From assembly GCF_013705725.1 (NCBI RefSeq), contig NZ_CP055481.1, positions 2,728,001-2,792,000 on the forward strand: a DNA stretch of 64,000 nt, in the 5' to 3' direction. Of this stretch, positions 15,912 through 25,383 are shown one piece after another (position 1 is the first letter of the stretch; each line of letters starts with the position of its first letter). Origin of the DNA: Klebsiella sp. RHBSTW-00484. GTDB lineage: Bacteria; Pseudomonadota; Gammaproteobacteria; Enterobacterales; Enterobacteriaceae. Both the position numbers and the translations under genes were made by a program. A model generated the notes under the pieces. It saw only the letters and a program-made list of their open reading frames with translations, did not search any database and was not told the DNA's origin.

Positions 15912-17522
15912 TTAAAGGTCAATTAACGGCAAACGCCTGCGTGAGCGGCTCGCCGGTTGCGATATTGCTTTCGCTATCGCCGCGCCGATTTCTGCACAGG
16001 CGGTGATGCCCTGGACAAACGGCTGGTCATGCATCAGCCAGGGGATTGCGCCAAACGCAATGCGCCCACGCACCTCAGCCGGTTCCTGCAAGGTGTAGTC
16101 GTCCCCGACGTCAGGAATATCATCGCCGGTCGCCAGTAATTGCTTTCTTAAATGTGGAAAGGGGAGATCGGTAGTTTTGAGCGGTTTCTGCCCCCGCGCA
16201 TCGATAAACACATCATAGATATAGCGGTTATCGTGGCTAATAATCTGCGTTTTATCTTGCTCAACTGATAACTCATAATCCGCGCCCAGAGCGAGAATGC
16301 TGATGACGCCGGCTTCGCGCAGCGCCAGTAGCCGGCGAATAGACTCGGAGGGAATGGCGGCGTAACAGTCAATAAACACCCGGGCGAGGCCCCGGCTGAA
16401 GCGCTCGCGGTCCCGATCGTTGAGATGCGGAACCATCTCCTGAACGGCTTCGTGTAGCCGCAAAATAACGTAGCGCCAGGGCACGGTGTAACGCTCTCGC
16501 TTATGACGTTCAACTTCGTCGAGATTCGCCCGCGCCCAGTGAAATGGGTTGTGCTGCTGGCGTTTTTGAAACCACGCCTCGCTGAAGCTGTCGGCGTCCA
16601 GCACGTTAAGGGCGATGTTCTCGCTCCAGCACGGGTCGGCCAGTTTGATTTCCTGCGCCATCAGCTGAAATACCCGGTCGAGTAAGCCGTCGGCACCCGC
16701 CGCGATCTCTTTTTCGACCGCACTTTCGCTGACGATATGCAGCGGCTCCCAGGGAATAGGGCAGTAAAAATCGGCTTCGGGCAGAATGCCGGAGCGGGAC
16801 ATCAACACAATATTGAGCGCCTTGCTGTCATCATCCAGCCTGAAGGTCAGCGCTCCATCGTCCGAATCAGTAAATCTGCCATGCTGAACGACGACGGCCA
16901 TTGCTGCATCAATCCCGCTGAGCGAGGTGCCCATAATCCCCACCCGACAGGGCGGAATGTTGGCTTCCATCAGGCCAGACCACGGGCTGGGAAAATAAGT
17001 TCGGGTCGACTCCTCTTGCGTAGGCCACACGTGGCCGGTGGCGATTACTGCGAGACTGAAAACGTCTGCTGTTTGCTCACCTTCGGCCCACAGCCTGACG
17101 CCTTGCGCGGTGGCCTGCAGGTCGGTGACGGTGCAGGATTCATGAACCTGCACCCGAAAGCCTCGTTCTTTAGCTTGCGCAACCAGCCCAATAAACTGGT
17201 CGCGAAAGTATTCGCCTAGCAGGATGCGCGGCAAAAATTGACGATCATGCAAAGCGTCATAATCTACGCCATAGCGCGCAAGATGCGACTTGTCCTGGGC
17301 TTTTAGCCACTTGATGTAGGTGCACAGAATAGGCGGGATCTCAATGCTGGCGATATTCGCCAGCATCATGCGTGAATTTTCTTCATCACTGTAGGGCATG
17401 CCCACGCCCGCTTCATGGGCTTGCTCATAAATCGATACATACAGCGGTTCGTGGTGTTTAAGGAGTGCAAACAGGGTATAAATTCCGGTAGGCCCTGCGC
17501 CGATGATGGCAATTTTTTTCAT
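15912..17522 (-). CDS. ydhS: FAD/NAD(P)-binding protein YdhS
   Basis: This 536-residue protein matches my recollection of E. coli YdhS (534 aa) along its length. It has an N-terminal dinucleotide motif (IIGAGPTGIYT), the GVGMPYSDEENS and ANIASIEIPP segments, a second nucleotide motif (VGIMGTSLSGIDAA), and the VFIDARGQ motif near the end. The biochemical reaction is not established. In E. coli it lies close to the valV-valW tRNA genes; here about 7 kb of alpha-glucoside genes separate it from them. Confidence 0.9.
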   Translation of the reverse strand: MKKIAIIGAGPTGIYTLFALLKHHEPLYVSIYEQAHEAGVGMPYSDEENSRMMLANIASIEIPPILCTYIKWLKAQDKSHLARYGVDYDALHDRQFLPRILLGEYFRDQFIGLVAQAKERGFRVQVHESCTVTDLQATAQGVRLWAEGEQTADVFSLAVIATGHVWPTQEESTRTYFPSPWSGLMEANIPPCRVGIMGTSLSGIDAAMAVVVQHGRFTDSDDGALTFRLDDDSKALNIVLMSRSGILPEADFYCPIPWEPLHIVSESAVEKEIAAGADGLLDRVFQLMAQEIKLADPCWSENIALNVLDADSFSEAWFQKRQQHNPFHWARANLDEVERHKRERYTVPWRYVILRLHEAVQEMVPHLNDRDRERFSRGLARVFIDCYAAIPSESIRRLLALREAGVISILALGADYELSVEQDKTQIISHDNRYIYDVFIDARGQKPLKTTDLPFPHLRKQLLATGDDIPDVGDDYTLQEPAEVRGRIAFGAIPWLMHDQPFVQGITACAEIGAAIAKAISQPASRSRRRLPLIDL

Positions 17523-17618
17523 ATAGAATGACCCGCTGTTGTGTTGATGTTACATAGATTCGCTGTCCTTACGCAGATTTAGTGTGGTTGAAAATGGTGA
17601 GAGAGGCCAATTCAGAGA

Positions 17619-17649
17619 CTCCTCTTCCGAAGTTGAGTCAGAAGAGGAG
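17619..17649 (-). terminator. stem-loop after the porin gene
   Basis: A perfect 9-bp stem (ctcctcttc / gaagaggag) lies immediately downstream of the porin stop codon. No clear T-run follows on the minus strand, so it may protect the mRNA end rather than terminate alone. Confidence 0.45.
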
Positions 17650-17655
17650 CCGATT

Positions 17656-19284
<1,629 letters not shown>

Positions 19285-19350
19285 TTACTGTGCCATTGAA
19301 AATGGATTGTTTAACTGCTTGTTAAATTAATAATTGGGCTTTGTTATCCC

Positions 19351-20748
19351 CTAAGATTTTTTCGTGGTTTTATTGGTATTGACAAAAACGAACGTCATTA
19401 TGAAGGCGAAGATAAATACGGCGATTCCGACGGTAATATAGGATATAAACTGATAACGGTCATACAAATACATTAATGGCGACAGCAGAACCGCCAGACC
19501 GTAAGAGTTGGCTTTTATCGACAGCAAAGAGAGGACCATTCCACCCAGCGCGGAGCTGGTTAACATTACGATAATAGCGCGGAGTCCGGACTGCATCACA
19601 ATCCCGAACAACGCGGGTTCAGAAACGCCAAGTAGCTGGGTAATAGTGGCGGAAATACCCGCGGTTTTAAACGCGACATTTTTGGATTTTAACGAAATAG
19701 CCAGACACACGGCGGCGTTGGCAAAACCGTACATCGCGCAAACGGTAATTAATGGATTGAAGCCAGTACCAGCAATCAGCGAGGTTTCAATCATAATGAA
19801 CATATGATGCATCCCGGTCATCACCGCAATCGGATAGATAAAACCAATTAACAATCCGCCAATACCCGCCGGTAATGTCAAAAATTGCTGGATGGCCATT
19901 ACCGCATAATGTTCAAAACCATGTACCAGCGGCCCTAGAATTAATAAGGCGATGGCGACCGCGATCAGAATGACAATAAATGGCGTAAAAATAAGATCCA
20001 TAGAATTAGGCATCACCCGGCGGAAAAATATTTCCAGTTTCGCGCCAATAATACCGGTGATGAGCGCGGTCAGAATCGACCCCTGATAACCCACCAGCGG
20101 AATAAAGCCAAAAACATAAATAGGGCTGCTGTTGCCATACGCTACGTCGTAGGCGTTCGGTAGTGCGGGGGAGACCAGCATCAGGCCGATCAAAAAGCCG
20201 ATAATCGGCGTTCCGCCAAATTTCTTAAACGCCGACCAGCAGATAAATGCCGCAAGAAAGGCAAAGGCAGTATCGCAAAGCACCGTGGTCAGCGTTTGCA
20301 GGGCCACGGGAATGTCCGCGACGCTGCCGCCAAACCAGGCCTGCACCGTGTCATTAAAGATAACGCCCTTCAGGCCGAGGAACAGACCGGTTGCCCCGAG
20401 CACCGGTACTATCGGCACAAAGACGTCGGATAAATTGCGTATCCCTCGCTGTAAGCGTCCCGTGCTTTGCTTCGTCATCTCATCTTTGCTAACTTCGGCG
20501 ACCTGATATTCGTTAACGAACTCCTGGTAGACTTTATTCACGATGCCGGTGCCAAGGATTATCTGATATTGACCTGAATTATAAAAAACGCCTTTCACTT
20601 CGCTGATGTTGCGGATTTTTTCATCATCAATTTTCTGCCGATCTTTCACCTGCAAACGTAAGCGAGTGGCGCAGTGCGTCGCGGAGGCAATGTTTTCCTT
20701 GCCAATGGTATTAACAATTTCGATGGCAATATTTTTATATTTGTTCAT
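19351..20748 (-). CDS. PTS EIIBC component, glucose/sucrose family, for an alpha-glucoside
   Basis: This 465-residue permease has an N-terminal EIIB domain with the phosphorylated cysteine in ASATHCATRLRL (Cys26), followed by an EIIC domain of about ten membrane segments with GMHHMFIMIE and GVSEPALFGIV motifs. There is no EIIA domain, so it probably takes phosphate from the general EIIA-Glc (Crr). It imports and phosphorylates a disaccharide; neighbours suggest an alpha-glucoside such as sucrose, trehalose, maltose or an isomer. It lies 7 bp after the GH13 gene, likely translationally coupled. Confidence 0.88.
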   Translation of the reverse strand: MNKYKNIAIEIVNTIGKENIASATHCATRLRLQVKDRQKIDDEKIRNISEVKGVFYNSGQYQIILGTGIVNKVYQEFVNEYQVAEVSKDEMTKQSTGRLQRGIRNLSDVFVPIVPVLGATGLFLGLKGVIFNDTVQAWFGGSVADIPVALQTLTTVLCDTAFAFLAAFICWSAFKKFGGTPIIGFLIGLMLVSPALPNAYDVAYGNSSPIYVFGFIPLVGYQGSILTALITGIIGAKLEIFFRRVMPNSMDLIFTPFIVILIAVAIALLILGPLVHGFEHYAVMAIQQFLTLPAGIGGLLIGFIYPIAVMTGMHHMFIMIETSLIAGTGFNPLITVCAMYGFANAAVCLAISLKSKNVAFKTAGISATITQLLGVSEPALFGIVMQSGLRAIIVMLTSSALGGMVLSLLSIKANSYGLAVLLSPLMYLYDRYQFISYITVGIAVFIFAFIMTFVFVNTNKTTKKS

Positions 20749-20755
20749 CTTTAAC

Positions 20756-22420
20756 TCATTCCTTCACGAGAATGGTCTGATAGGGTTGCAGGGTTGCGCC
20801 AATATTGGCGTAATTATTGAGGACCACTTCGCCCGCCGGAAGCGTAAAAGGCAGGTGTTGGGCACTTAAATTAGTGATAGAGACAAAGCGTTGGGTGTCC
20901 GTTTTCCGTTCATAGGCCACGATGCGGTCGTCTACGTTCTCTATCGGCGCGAATGAACCGTAGATAAGCGCTTGCGGGTAGCGCTTATTTCTTAAATCGA
21001 TCATCGTTTGATAAAAAGAGAAAACGGAATGTTTATCAGCAGCCTGGCTTTGCGCATTGACGCTAAAGTCAGGTGCGGAGAAAGGCAGCCAGGGCTTCGC
21101 GCCCAGGTTAAAGCCAGCATTAACGCCATCGGACCACGGGAAGGGGGTTCGTGAGTTATCCCTTGAGCGCTGGTTGATAAAGCCTAAAGCCTGTTCGCAG
21201 GTAAATCCTTCCGCCAGAGAGCGATGGTAGTTATCCAGGCTTGAAATATCATCAAATTCATCAATGCTCGTGCGCTGGAAGTTTTTCATCCCCAGCTCCT
21301 GGCCCTGGTAAATAAACGGCGTTCCCTGCATGAAAAAATACATACCGGCTAGCGCCCTGGCACCGATCGCATTTTGATACTCAACGTCGCGGATGAGTTT
21401 TGACAGCGCGCGCGGCTGGTCATGGTTTTCAATAAACGTCGTTCCCCAGCCGGTCTGGCAAAATGCCCGCTGGCTGGCAAACAGCGCTTCTCTGAATTCG
21501 CCAATACGCCAGTCGCGCTGTTTAAACCACTCTGAACCGTTTTCGACATCGATATCCGCAGCGTGGAAATCAAAGATCATATCGAAGTAGCCATTGGGGC
21601 CAATATAGCTGTCGTACTCATCCAGAGGGACGCCCGGCGCTTCGCCCACGGTTACGCAGCGGTGGCGGTTGAACGTTTTTTCTTTCAGCTCATTGAGAAA
21701 TAGCTCAATCCCCGGTCGATTACGTGATTTACTTTTGATGGACGCCAGGCCATCAACGCCATCGGCAGGCAAAGAACCGTAGTCCTGATCTTTTTTAATA
21801 AACGTAATTGCGTCAATACGAAACCCGGCAATGCCTTTATCCAGCCACCAGTTGACCATGGAGTAGATTTCCTCACGCAGTTGAGGATTTTCCCAGTTCA
21901 GGTCCGGCTGTTTTTTATGGAAAACGTGAAGATACCAGGTCTCTTCGCCCGCGACTTTTTCCCATGCGCTGCCGCCGAAGATGGAGCGCCAGTTATTTGG
22001 CGCGCCCCCCGCAACCGCGGGTTTGAAAATGTAGTAATCACGATATTTTGATTGAGGGTCAGCAAGGGCCGCCTGGAACCAGGGATGTTCGTCGCTGGTG
22101 TGGTTGACCACCAGGTCGATCATTACCTGTATTCCCATTTCTGACGCCTGCTTTATCAGGTTGTCAACATCCTGCATTTGGCCCAAATCAGGGTTCACCG
22201 CATAGTAGTCGGCAATATCATAACCATTGTCCGCCATCGGTGACTGATAAAAGGGCGAGACCCAAATCATGGTAATACCTAACTTCTTGAGATAAGGCAG
22301 TTTGGCAATAATACCTTTGATATCGCCGATACCGTCGTTATTACTGTCATAAAAGCTTTTTGGGTAAACCTGATAAATAACAGATTCTTTCCACCATGCG
22401 GTCTGTTGCGGCTGGTTCAT
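20756..22420 (-). CDS. GH13 alpha-glucosidase / phospho-alpha-glucosidase
   Basis: This 554-residue enzyme has the GH13 regions: DLVVNHTS, the nucleophile in GFRIDAITF, the acid/base Glu in TVGEAPG, and IENHDQPRA with the transition-state Asp. QPDLNWENP is typical of the oligo-1,6-glucosidase / TreC subfamily. The residue after the nucleophile is Ala, whereas strict alpha-1,6 enzymes usually have Val (known), so the linkage is open. It lacks an evident RLDRD sucrose-isomerase motif. Pairing with a PTS suggests a 6-phosphorylated alpha-glucoside as substrate. AGGAGA precedes the ATG at 22420. Confidence 0.88.
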   Translation of the reverse strand: MNQPQQTAWWKESVIYQVYPKSFYDSNNDGIGDIKGIIAKLPYLKKLGITMIWVSPFYQSPMADNGYDIADYYAVNPDLGQMQDVDNLIKQASEMGIQVMIDLVVNHTSDEHPWFQAALADPQSKYRDYYIFKPAVAGGAPNNWRSIFGGSAWEKVAGEETWYLHVFHKKQPDLNWENPQLREEIYSMVNWWLDKGIAGFRIDAITFIKKDQDYGSLPADGVDGLASIKSKSRNRPGIELFLNELKEKTFNRHRCVTVGEAPGVPLDEYDSYIGPNGYFDMIFDFHAADIDVENGSEWFKQRDWRIGEFREALFASQRAFCQTGWGTTFIENHDQPRALSKLIRDVEYQNAIGARALAGMYFFMQGTPFIYQGQELGMKNFQRTSIDEFDDISSLDNYHRSLAEGFTCEQALGFINQRSRDNSRTPFPWSDGVNAGFNLGAKPWLPFSAPDFSVNAQSQAADKHSVFSFYQTMIDLRNKRYPQALIYGSFAPIENVDDRIVAYERKTDTQRFVSITNLSAQHLPFTLPAGEVVLNNYANIGATLQPYQTILVKE

Positions 22421-22435
22421 AGCTTCTCCTTGATA

Positions 22436-22449
22436 TGAAATCGATACCA
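22436..22449. promoter_or_regulatory. second candidate LacI-family operator
   Basis: The sequence tgaaatcgatacca differs at one position from the operator before the regulator gene (tgaaatcgatatca) and has the same centre CG. It lies between the regulator and the GH13 gene, 16 bp before the GH13 start. Confidence 0.55.
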
Positions 22450-22465
22450 TATTGCGATAAAAAAA

Positions 22466-23464
22466 TTAAGCGGATGCCCTGATGATTAATTCAGACTGCA
22501 AATCTTCTTCGTCATAGCGATATTGAGCGTGGTTAATCATCGCCAGCAGGCGCTCTACGGAAATTCGGCCTAGCTGTTCAATGGGCTGGCTGATGGTGGT
22601 CAGCGGAATAGGGATCATCTCGGCAATGGGTAAATTATCAAAGCCCATAACCGCCAGTTCACCGGGAATGCTGACCCCTTTGGCTGAAAGCGCGGAAATT
22701 AATCCGCAGGCGACTTCATCGCTACCGGTAAAAATAGCATCAGGGCGCTCGTTTTTATCCATTTTCAGGATTTGCTCAGCCAGATGCCGCCCGTCGCGGT
22801 AAGTATGAAGATGGCGGAAAATAAGATGATCGTGAATTGGCTGATGTGCGCTTTGCATAGCGGTAATAAAGCCACGGTTTCGTCTGCTACCGTGCCCTTT
22901 TTGCTCAAAGCTCCCGCCCGTAGAGTAGGCGATTTTTTGATAACCTTTGTTGAGCAGCCAGCTGACCGCATTGTAGGTTGCCAGTTCATCATCCACCTTA
23001 ACAACAGGCAGGCTGGTGTCATCAATGCTGGTGTTGCACAGCAGAATAGGGCCATATTTCTGATATTGCTCGATGACGTTTTTATCGTTCTCAACGGCAC
23101 ATAAAATAAGACCATCAATAATCTTTTTCTTCAGCAGATCGAGACAGCTTTCCTCTTCCCCTGCGCTGTCATGGTTTTGCACGATCAGTACTGAATAGCC
23201 ATGCTTGCGTGCGGTCACCTCAAGGGCATCGACCAGGCTGGCAAAATAGGGGTTGGTTATCCGTGAGATCAGTATGCCAATCCGGTGGGTTTTCACGCCG
23301 CGCATCTGCTGTGCGACGGTGCTCGGTTCATAATCCAACGCCTTCATCGCCGCGAGGATTTTTTCCTTTTTATCTTCCGAGATATAAGGATGATTGTTCA
23401 GGAAACGAGAAACCGTCGTTACCGATAAGCCTGCTTTTTCCGCTACGTCTTTTATGGTTGCCAT
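22466..23464 (-). CDS. LacI family repressor of the alpha-glucoside operon
   Basis: This 332-residue regulator has a LacI helix-turn-helix at the very N-terminus (TIKDVAEKAGLSVTTVSRFLNN), a hinge helix (PSTVAQQMRG) and a periplasmic-binding-like sensor domain (IGILISRITNPYF...AVMGFDN). The start at 23464 places the HTH as usual for the family; the longer frame to 23524 has no benefit. It is the first gene of the operon, 45 bp before the GH13 gene. Two matching palindromes, before itself and before the GH13 gene, suggest autoregulation. The inducer is presumably the imported or phosphorylated sugar. Confidence 0.88.
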   Translation of the reverse strand: MATIKDVAEKAGLSVTTVSRFLNNHPYISEDKKEKILAAMKALDYEPSTVAQQMRGVKTHRIGILISRITNPYFASLVDALEVTARKHGYSVLIVQNHDSAGEEESCLDLLKKKIIDGLILCAVENDKNVIEQYQKYGPILLCNTSIDDTSLPVVKVDDELATYNAVSWLLNKGYQKIAYSTGGSFEQKGHGSRRNRGFITAMQSAHQPIHDHLIFRHLHTYRDGRHLAEQILKMDKNERPDAIFTGSDEVACGLISALSAKGVSIPGELAVMGFDNLPIAEMIPIPLTTISQPIEQLGRISVERLLAMINHAQYRYDEEDLQSELIIRASA

Positions 23465-23472
23465 GGTTTTTA

Positions 23473-23486
23473 TGAAATCGATATCA
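23473..23486. promoter_or_regulatory. candidate LacI-family operator before the regulator gene
   Basis: tgaaatcgatatca is an almost perfect 14-bp palindrome with a central CG, as LacI-family operators have. It lies just downstream of the -10 box at 23496, so a bound repressor would block the start of transcription. Confidence 0.62.
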
Positions 23487-23495
23487 CATGGGTGT

Positions 23496-23524
23496 AAAAT
23501 ATTTTTGGACGTCATATAAGTCAA
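23496..23524 (-). promoter_or_regulatory. sigma-70 promoter of the alpha-glucoside operon
   Basis: On the minus strand TTGACT (23519-23524), a 17-bp spacer and TATTTT (23496-23501) form a good promoter for the regulator and the genes behind it. The start point would be near 23489. Confidence 0.6.
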
Positions 23525-23540
23525 CCGTATTTTTAGAAAA

Positions 23541-23556
23541 TATGATCTGATTCACA
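23541..23556. promoter_or_regulatory. candidate CRP site
   Basis: TATGA-N6-TCACA matches 9 of 10 conserved CRP positions. Its centre is about 60 bp upstream of the predicted start, the usual class I activator position. Catabolite control of a sugar operon is expected. Confidence 0.55.
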
Positions 23557-23654
23557 ATAAAATGGCAGGATGCAAGAAGCTTACCCGCGTGCGTGAGGGG
23601 GGCTTAAAAGGTGTATTATGTGGGTCACAAAATGGATGCTGAAAAGGAAAAATG

Positions 23655-24146
23655 ATGTCTACACCCATCTTTCGCCAGGCGACGCCCGCCGATGTTGATC
23701 GCTGCTATACGATAGAAATCACCGCCTATGAAGGCGATGAGGCCGCGACCCGGGAAAAAATCGCCACCCGTATTAATCGTTACCCGGAAGGTTTTATGTG
23801 CATGGAACTGGACGGTGAAGTGATTGGATTTATCAATGCGGGCTGCGCCTGGGACGTGGTGATGTCGGATGAAGAGTTCAAAGAGCTTATTGGGCACGAC
23901 CCCGCGGCACCGAATGTGGTCATTATGTCGGTGGTGTTAGATCCTGATTTTCAGGGGCAAGGCTATTCATCGCTTATGATGCGCGAATTTGTCTCTCGCA
24001 TGAAAGCCATGAACAAGCAAACTATCCATTTAATGTGCAAAGATCGGCATGTCGATCTTTACGCGCATTTTGGCTACCGTTATATCAAACCTTCTGAGTC
24101 CGATCATGGCGGCATGGCCTGGCATGAGATGATGATGGAGCTGTAA
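23655..24146 (+). CDS. GNAT family N-acetyltransferase
   Basis: This protein of about 163 residues has the GNAT fold. The acetyl-CoA loop is visible as VLDPDFQGQGYSSLMM (Q-x-x-G-x-G pattern) after the beta-strand VVIMSVVLDP, and a C-terminal YAHFGYRYIKPSESDHGG segment follows. The substrate is unknown; the layout resembles arylalkylamine or small-amine acetyltransferases. Two adjacent ATGs (23652, 23655) follow AAGGA; the second is better spaced. It is divergent from the LacI-type gene and shares its control region. Confidence 0.85.
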   Translation: MSTPIFRQATPADVDRCYTIEITAYEGDEAATREKIATRINRYPEGFMCMELDGEVIGFINAGCAWDVVMSDEEFKELIGHDPAAPNVVIMSVVLDPDFQGQGYSSLMMREFVSRMKAMNKQTIHLMCKDRHVDLYAHFGYRYIKPSESDHGGMAWHEMMMEL

Positions 24147-24210
24147 AAGAAACTACGCAGACGTTAAGCCGCAATAGGGGGGGCTGGTTGCCCTCAATAA
24201 GGAAGTCAGC

Positions 24211-24588
24211 ATGGGTATGATAGTACGGAAGAATTATCCGCAATTGGGTGAGGTTAAGGCTCCCTATGTCCACTCAGTAAGGCATGGTAACACGCTCTAT
24301 ATTTCAGGGCTAACCGCGTTTGGCACGGCTGCGCAGCGCTCAGGCATTGCCGGACAGGCTGAAGAGATCTTCAGCCAGATCGGAAAAATCGCCAGCGCAG
24401 AAGGCACGGATTTTTCAGCCCTGATTAAGGTGACCCTATTCATTACTTCTTTTGAAGAGATCGACGAGTTGCGTGAAGTGCTCTACCGACATTACGGCGC
24501 CAGCTTGCCAGCCAGTTCTCTGGTTGAAGTTAGCCGCCTTTTTTCTCCCGATCTCAAGATAGAAATTGAGACTGTATTCGGCCTCTGA
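24211..24588 (+). CDS. RidA (YjgF/YER057c) family protein
   Basis: This 125-residue protein has the compact RidA fold: APYVHSVRHGNTLYISGLTA at the N-terminus, QAEEIFSQIGKIASAEGTDF in the middle and a C-terminal ASSLVEVSRLFSPDLKIEIE. The arginine near position 105 that binds the carboxylate of imines in true RidA is not clearly in place (here SRLFSPDLKIEIE), so it may be a subgroup with another role. AAGGAA lies 7 nt before the ATG. It follows the GNAT gene by 64 bp in the same direction. Confidence 0.85.
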   Translation: MGMIVRKNYPQLGEVKAPYVHSVRHGNTLYISGLTAFGTAAQRSGIAGQAEEIFSQIGKIASAEGTDFSALIKVTLFITSFEEIDELREVLYRHYGASLPASSLVEVSRLFSPDLKIEIETVFGL

Positions 24589-24747
24589 CTTATTGCTTAT
24601 CGCCGGACGGCAATAGCCGTTTGGCTTGATAGGCTTTTGCCGAACGTAGAGGCAAGCTGATGAATCAATCGGTTTTGTCAGGCACGACGATGAGAAGACT
24701 GAAGTAAAATCGGGATGAAGAAGAGAGGGAATAACCGGAAAACAAAA

Positions 24748-24824
24748 TGGTGCGTCTGAATGGACTCGAACCATCGACCCCCACCATGTCAAGGTGGTGC
24801 TCTAACCAACTGAGCTACAGACGC
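24748..24824 (-). tRNA. tRNA-Val(GAC), copy 3 of the cluster
   Basis: This 77-nt gene with encoded CCA folds as a cloverleaf: acceptor GCGTCTG / CAGACGC, D-loop AGCTCAGTTGGTTAGAGC, anticodon GAC in CTTGACA, and T-arm GGTTCGAGTCC. Its acceptor and T-stem differ slightly from the other two copies. It is the promoter-distal gene of three. Confidence 0.96.
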
Positions 24825-24828
24825 ATTA

Positions 24829-24905
24829 TGGTGCGTTTAATTGGACTCGAACCAACGACCCCCACCATGTCAAGGTGGTGCTCTAACCAACTGAGCTATA
24901 AACGC
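24829..24905 (-). tRNA. tRNA-Val(GAC), copy 2 of the cluster
   Basis: This 77-nt gene with encoded CCA has acceptor GCGTTTA / TAAACGC and anticodon GAC. It is separated from its neighbours by 4 bp on each side, so all three tRNAs form one transcript. It corresponds to E. coli valV/valW (known). Confidence 0.96.
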
Positions 24906-24909
24906 ATTA

Positions 24910-24986
24910 TGGTGCGTTCAATTGGACTCGAACCAACGACCCCCACCATGTCAAGGTGGTGCTCTAACCAACTGAGCTATGAACGC
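24910..24986 (-). tRNA. tRNA-Val(GAC), copy 1 of the cluster
   Basis: This 77-nt gene with encoded CCA has acceptor GCGTTCA / TGAACGC and anticodon GAC; by eye it is the same as the E. coli valV/valW sequence. It is the promoter-proximal gene. E. coli K-12 has two copies at this place and this window has three. Confidence 0.97.
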
Positions 24987-25011
24987 AATGTTGCAGTGGC
25001 AACGGGGACGC

Positions 25012-25040
25012 ATATTAGCGGCAGGGAGGGGTTGTGGCAA
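25012..25040 (-). promoter_or_regulatory. stable-RNA promoter of the tRNA-Val cluster
   Basis: On the minus strand TTGCCA (25035-25040), a 17-bp spacer and TAATAT (25012-25017) are followed by a G/C-rich discriminator (GCGTCCCC). This is the pattern of growth-rate and stringently controlled tRNA promoters. Confidence 0.7.
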
Positions 25041-25173
25041 GAGGCAAACGTCACTTTTCTTCCAGATTTCACGCGATCGCAGAAGTTTTATCCATGTTGC
25101 TTATATTTTACTGATGCAAAAGAAGATTTCTTCGTCGATTACGGACAATGGCGCTCAATCAGCGCCGTTGTCA

Positions 25174-25376
25174 TATACCCGTCATACTTCAAGCTGCTTA
25201 TGTGTTGGCTACGGATTACTCGGCCCATCCATGGGCCTCGCCCTCACGGGCCGTCGCAAGCGACGTTCAAATCTGCTCCCGGCAGATTTGTCACTCGCCC
25301 CAGTCGCATAGTTATCTATGCTCCTGAGGACTCACTCCCTTGCCGCCTTTAAGCAACTCGAATTATTTAGGGTATA
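25174..25376. repeat. ERIC element with an extra insert in its left arm
   Basis: The ends tatacccgtcatacttcaag and ttatttagggtata, and the core CGCCCCAGTCGCATAG...CTCCTGAGGACTCAC, match ERIC/IRU repeats. It is about 203 bp rather than 127 bp: about 76 bp are inserted after ggctacg (roughly 25214-25290). The insert contains two small hairpins (ggcccatccatgggcc and aaatctgc...gcagattt). Confidence 0.88.
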
Positions 25377-25383
25377 GATCGGA

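Noticed and set aside
20756..22420. Sucrose isomerase (isomaltulose synthase)
   Set aside because: The RLDRD motif of sucrose isomerases is not present at the expected place, and there is no signal peptide.
24747..25352. An open frame running through the three tRNA genes and ERIC
   Set aside because: Its repeated peptide is a translation of the tRNA sequences, and the rest comes from an intergenic repeat.
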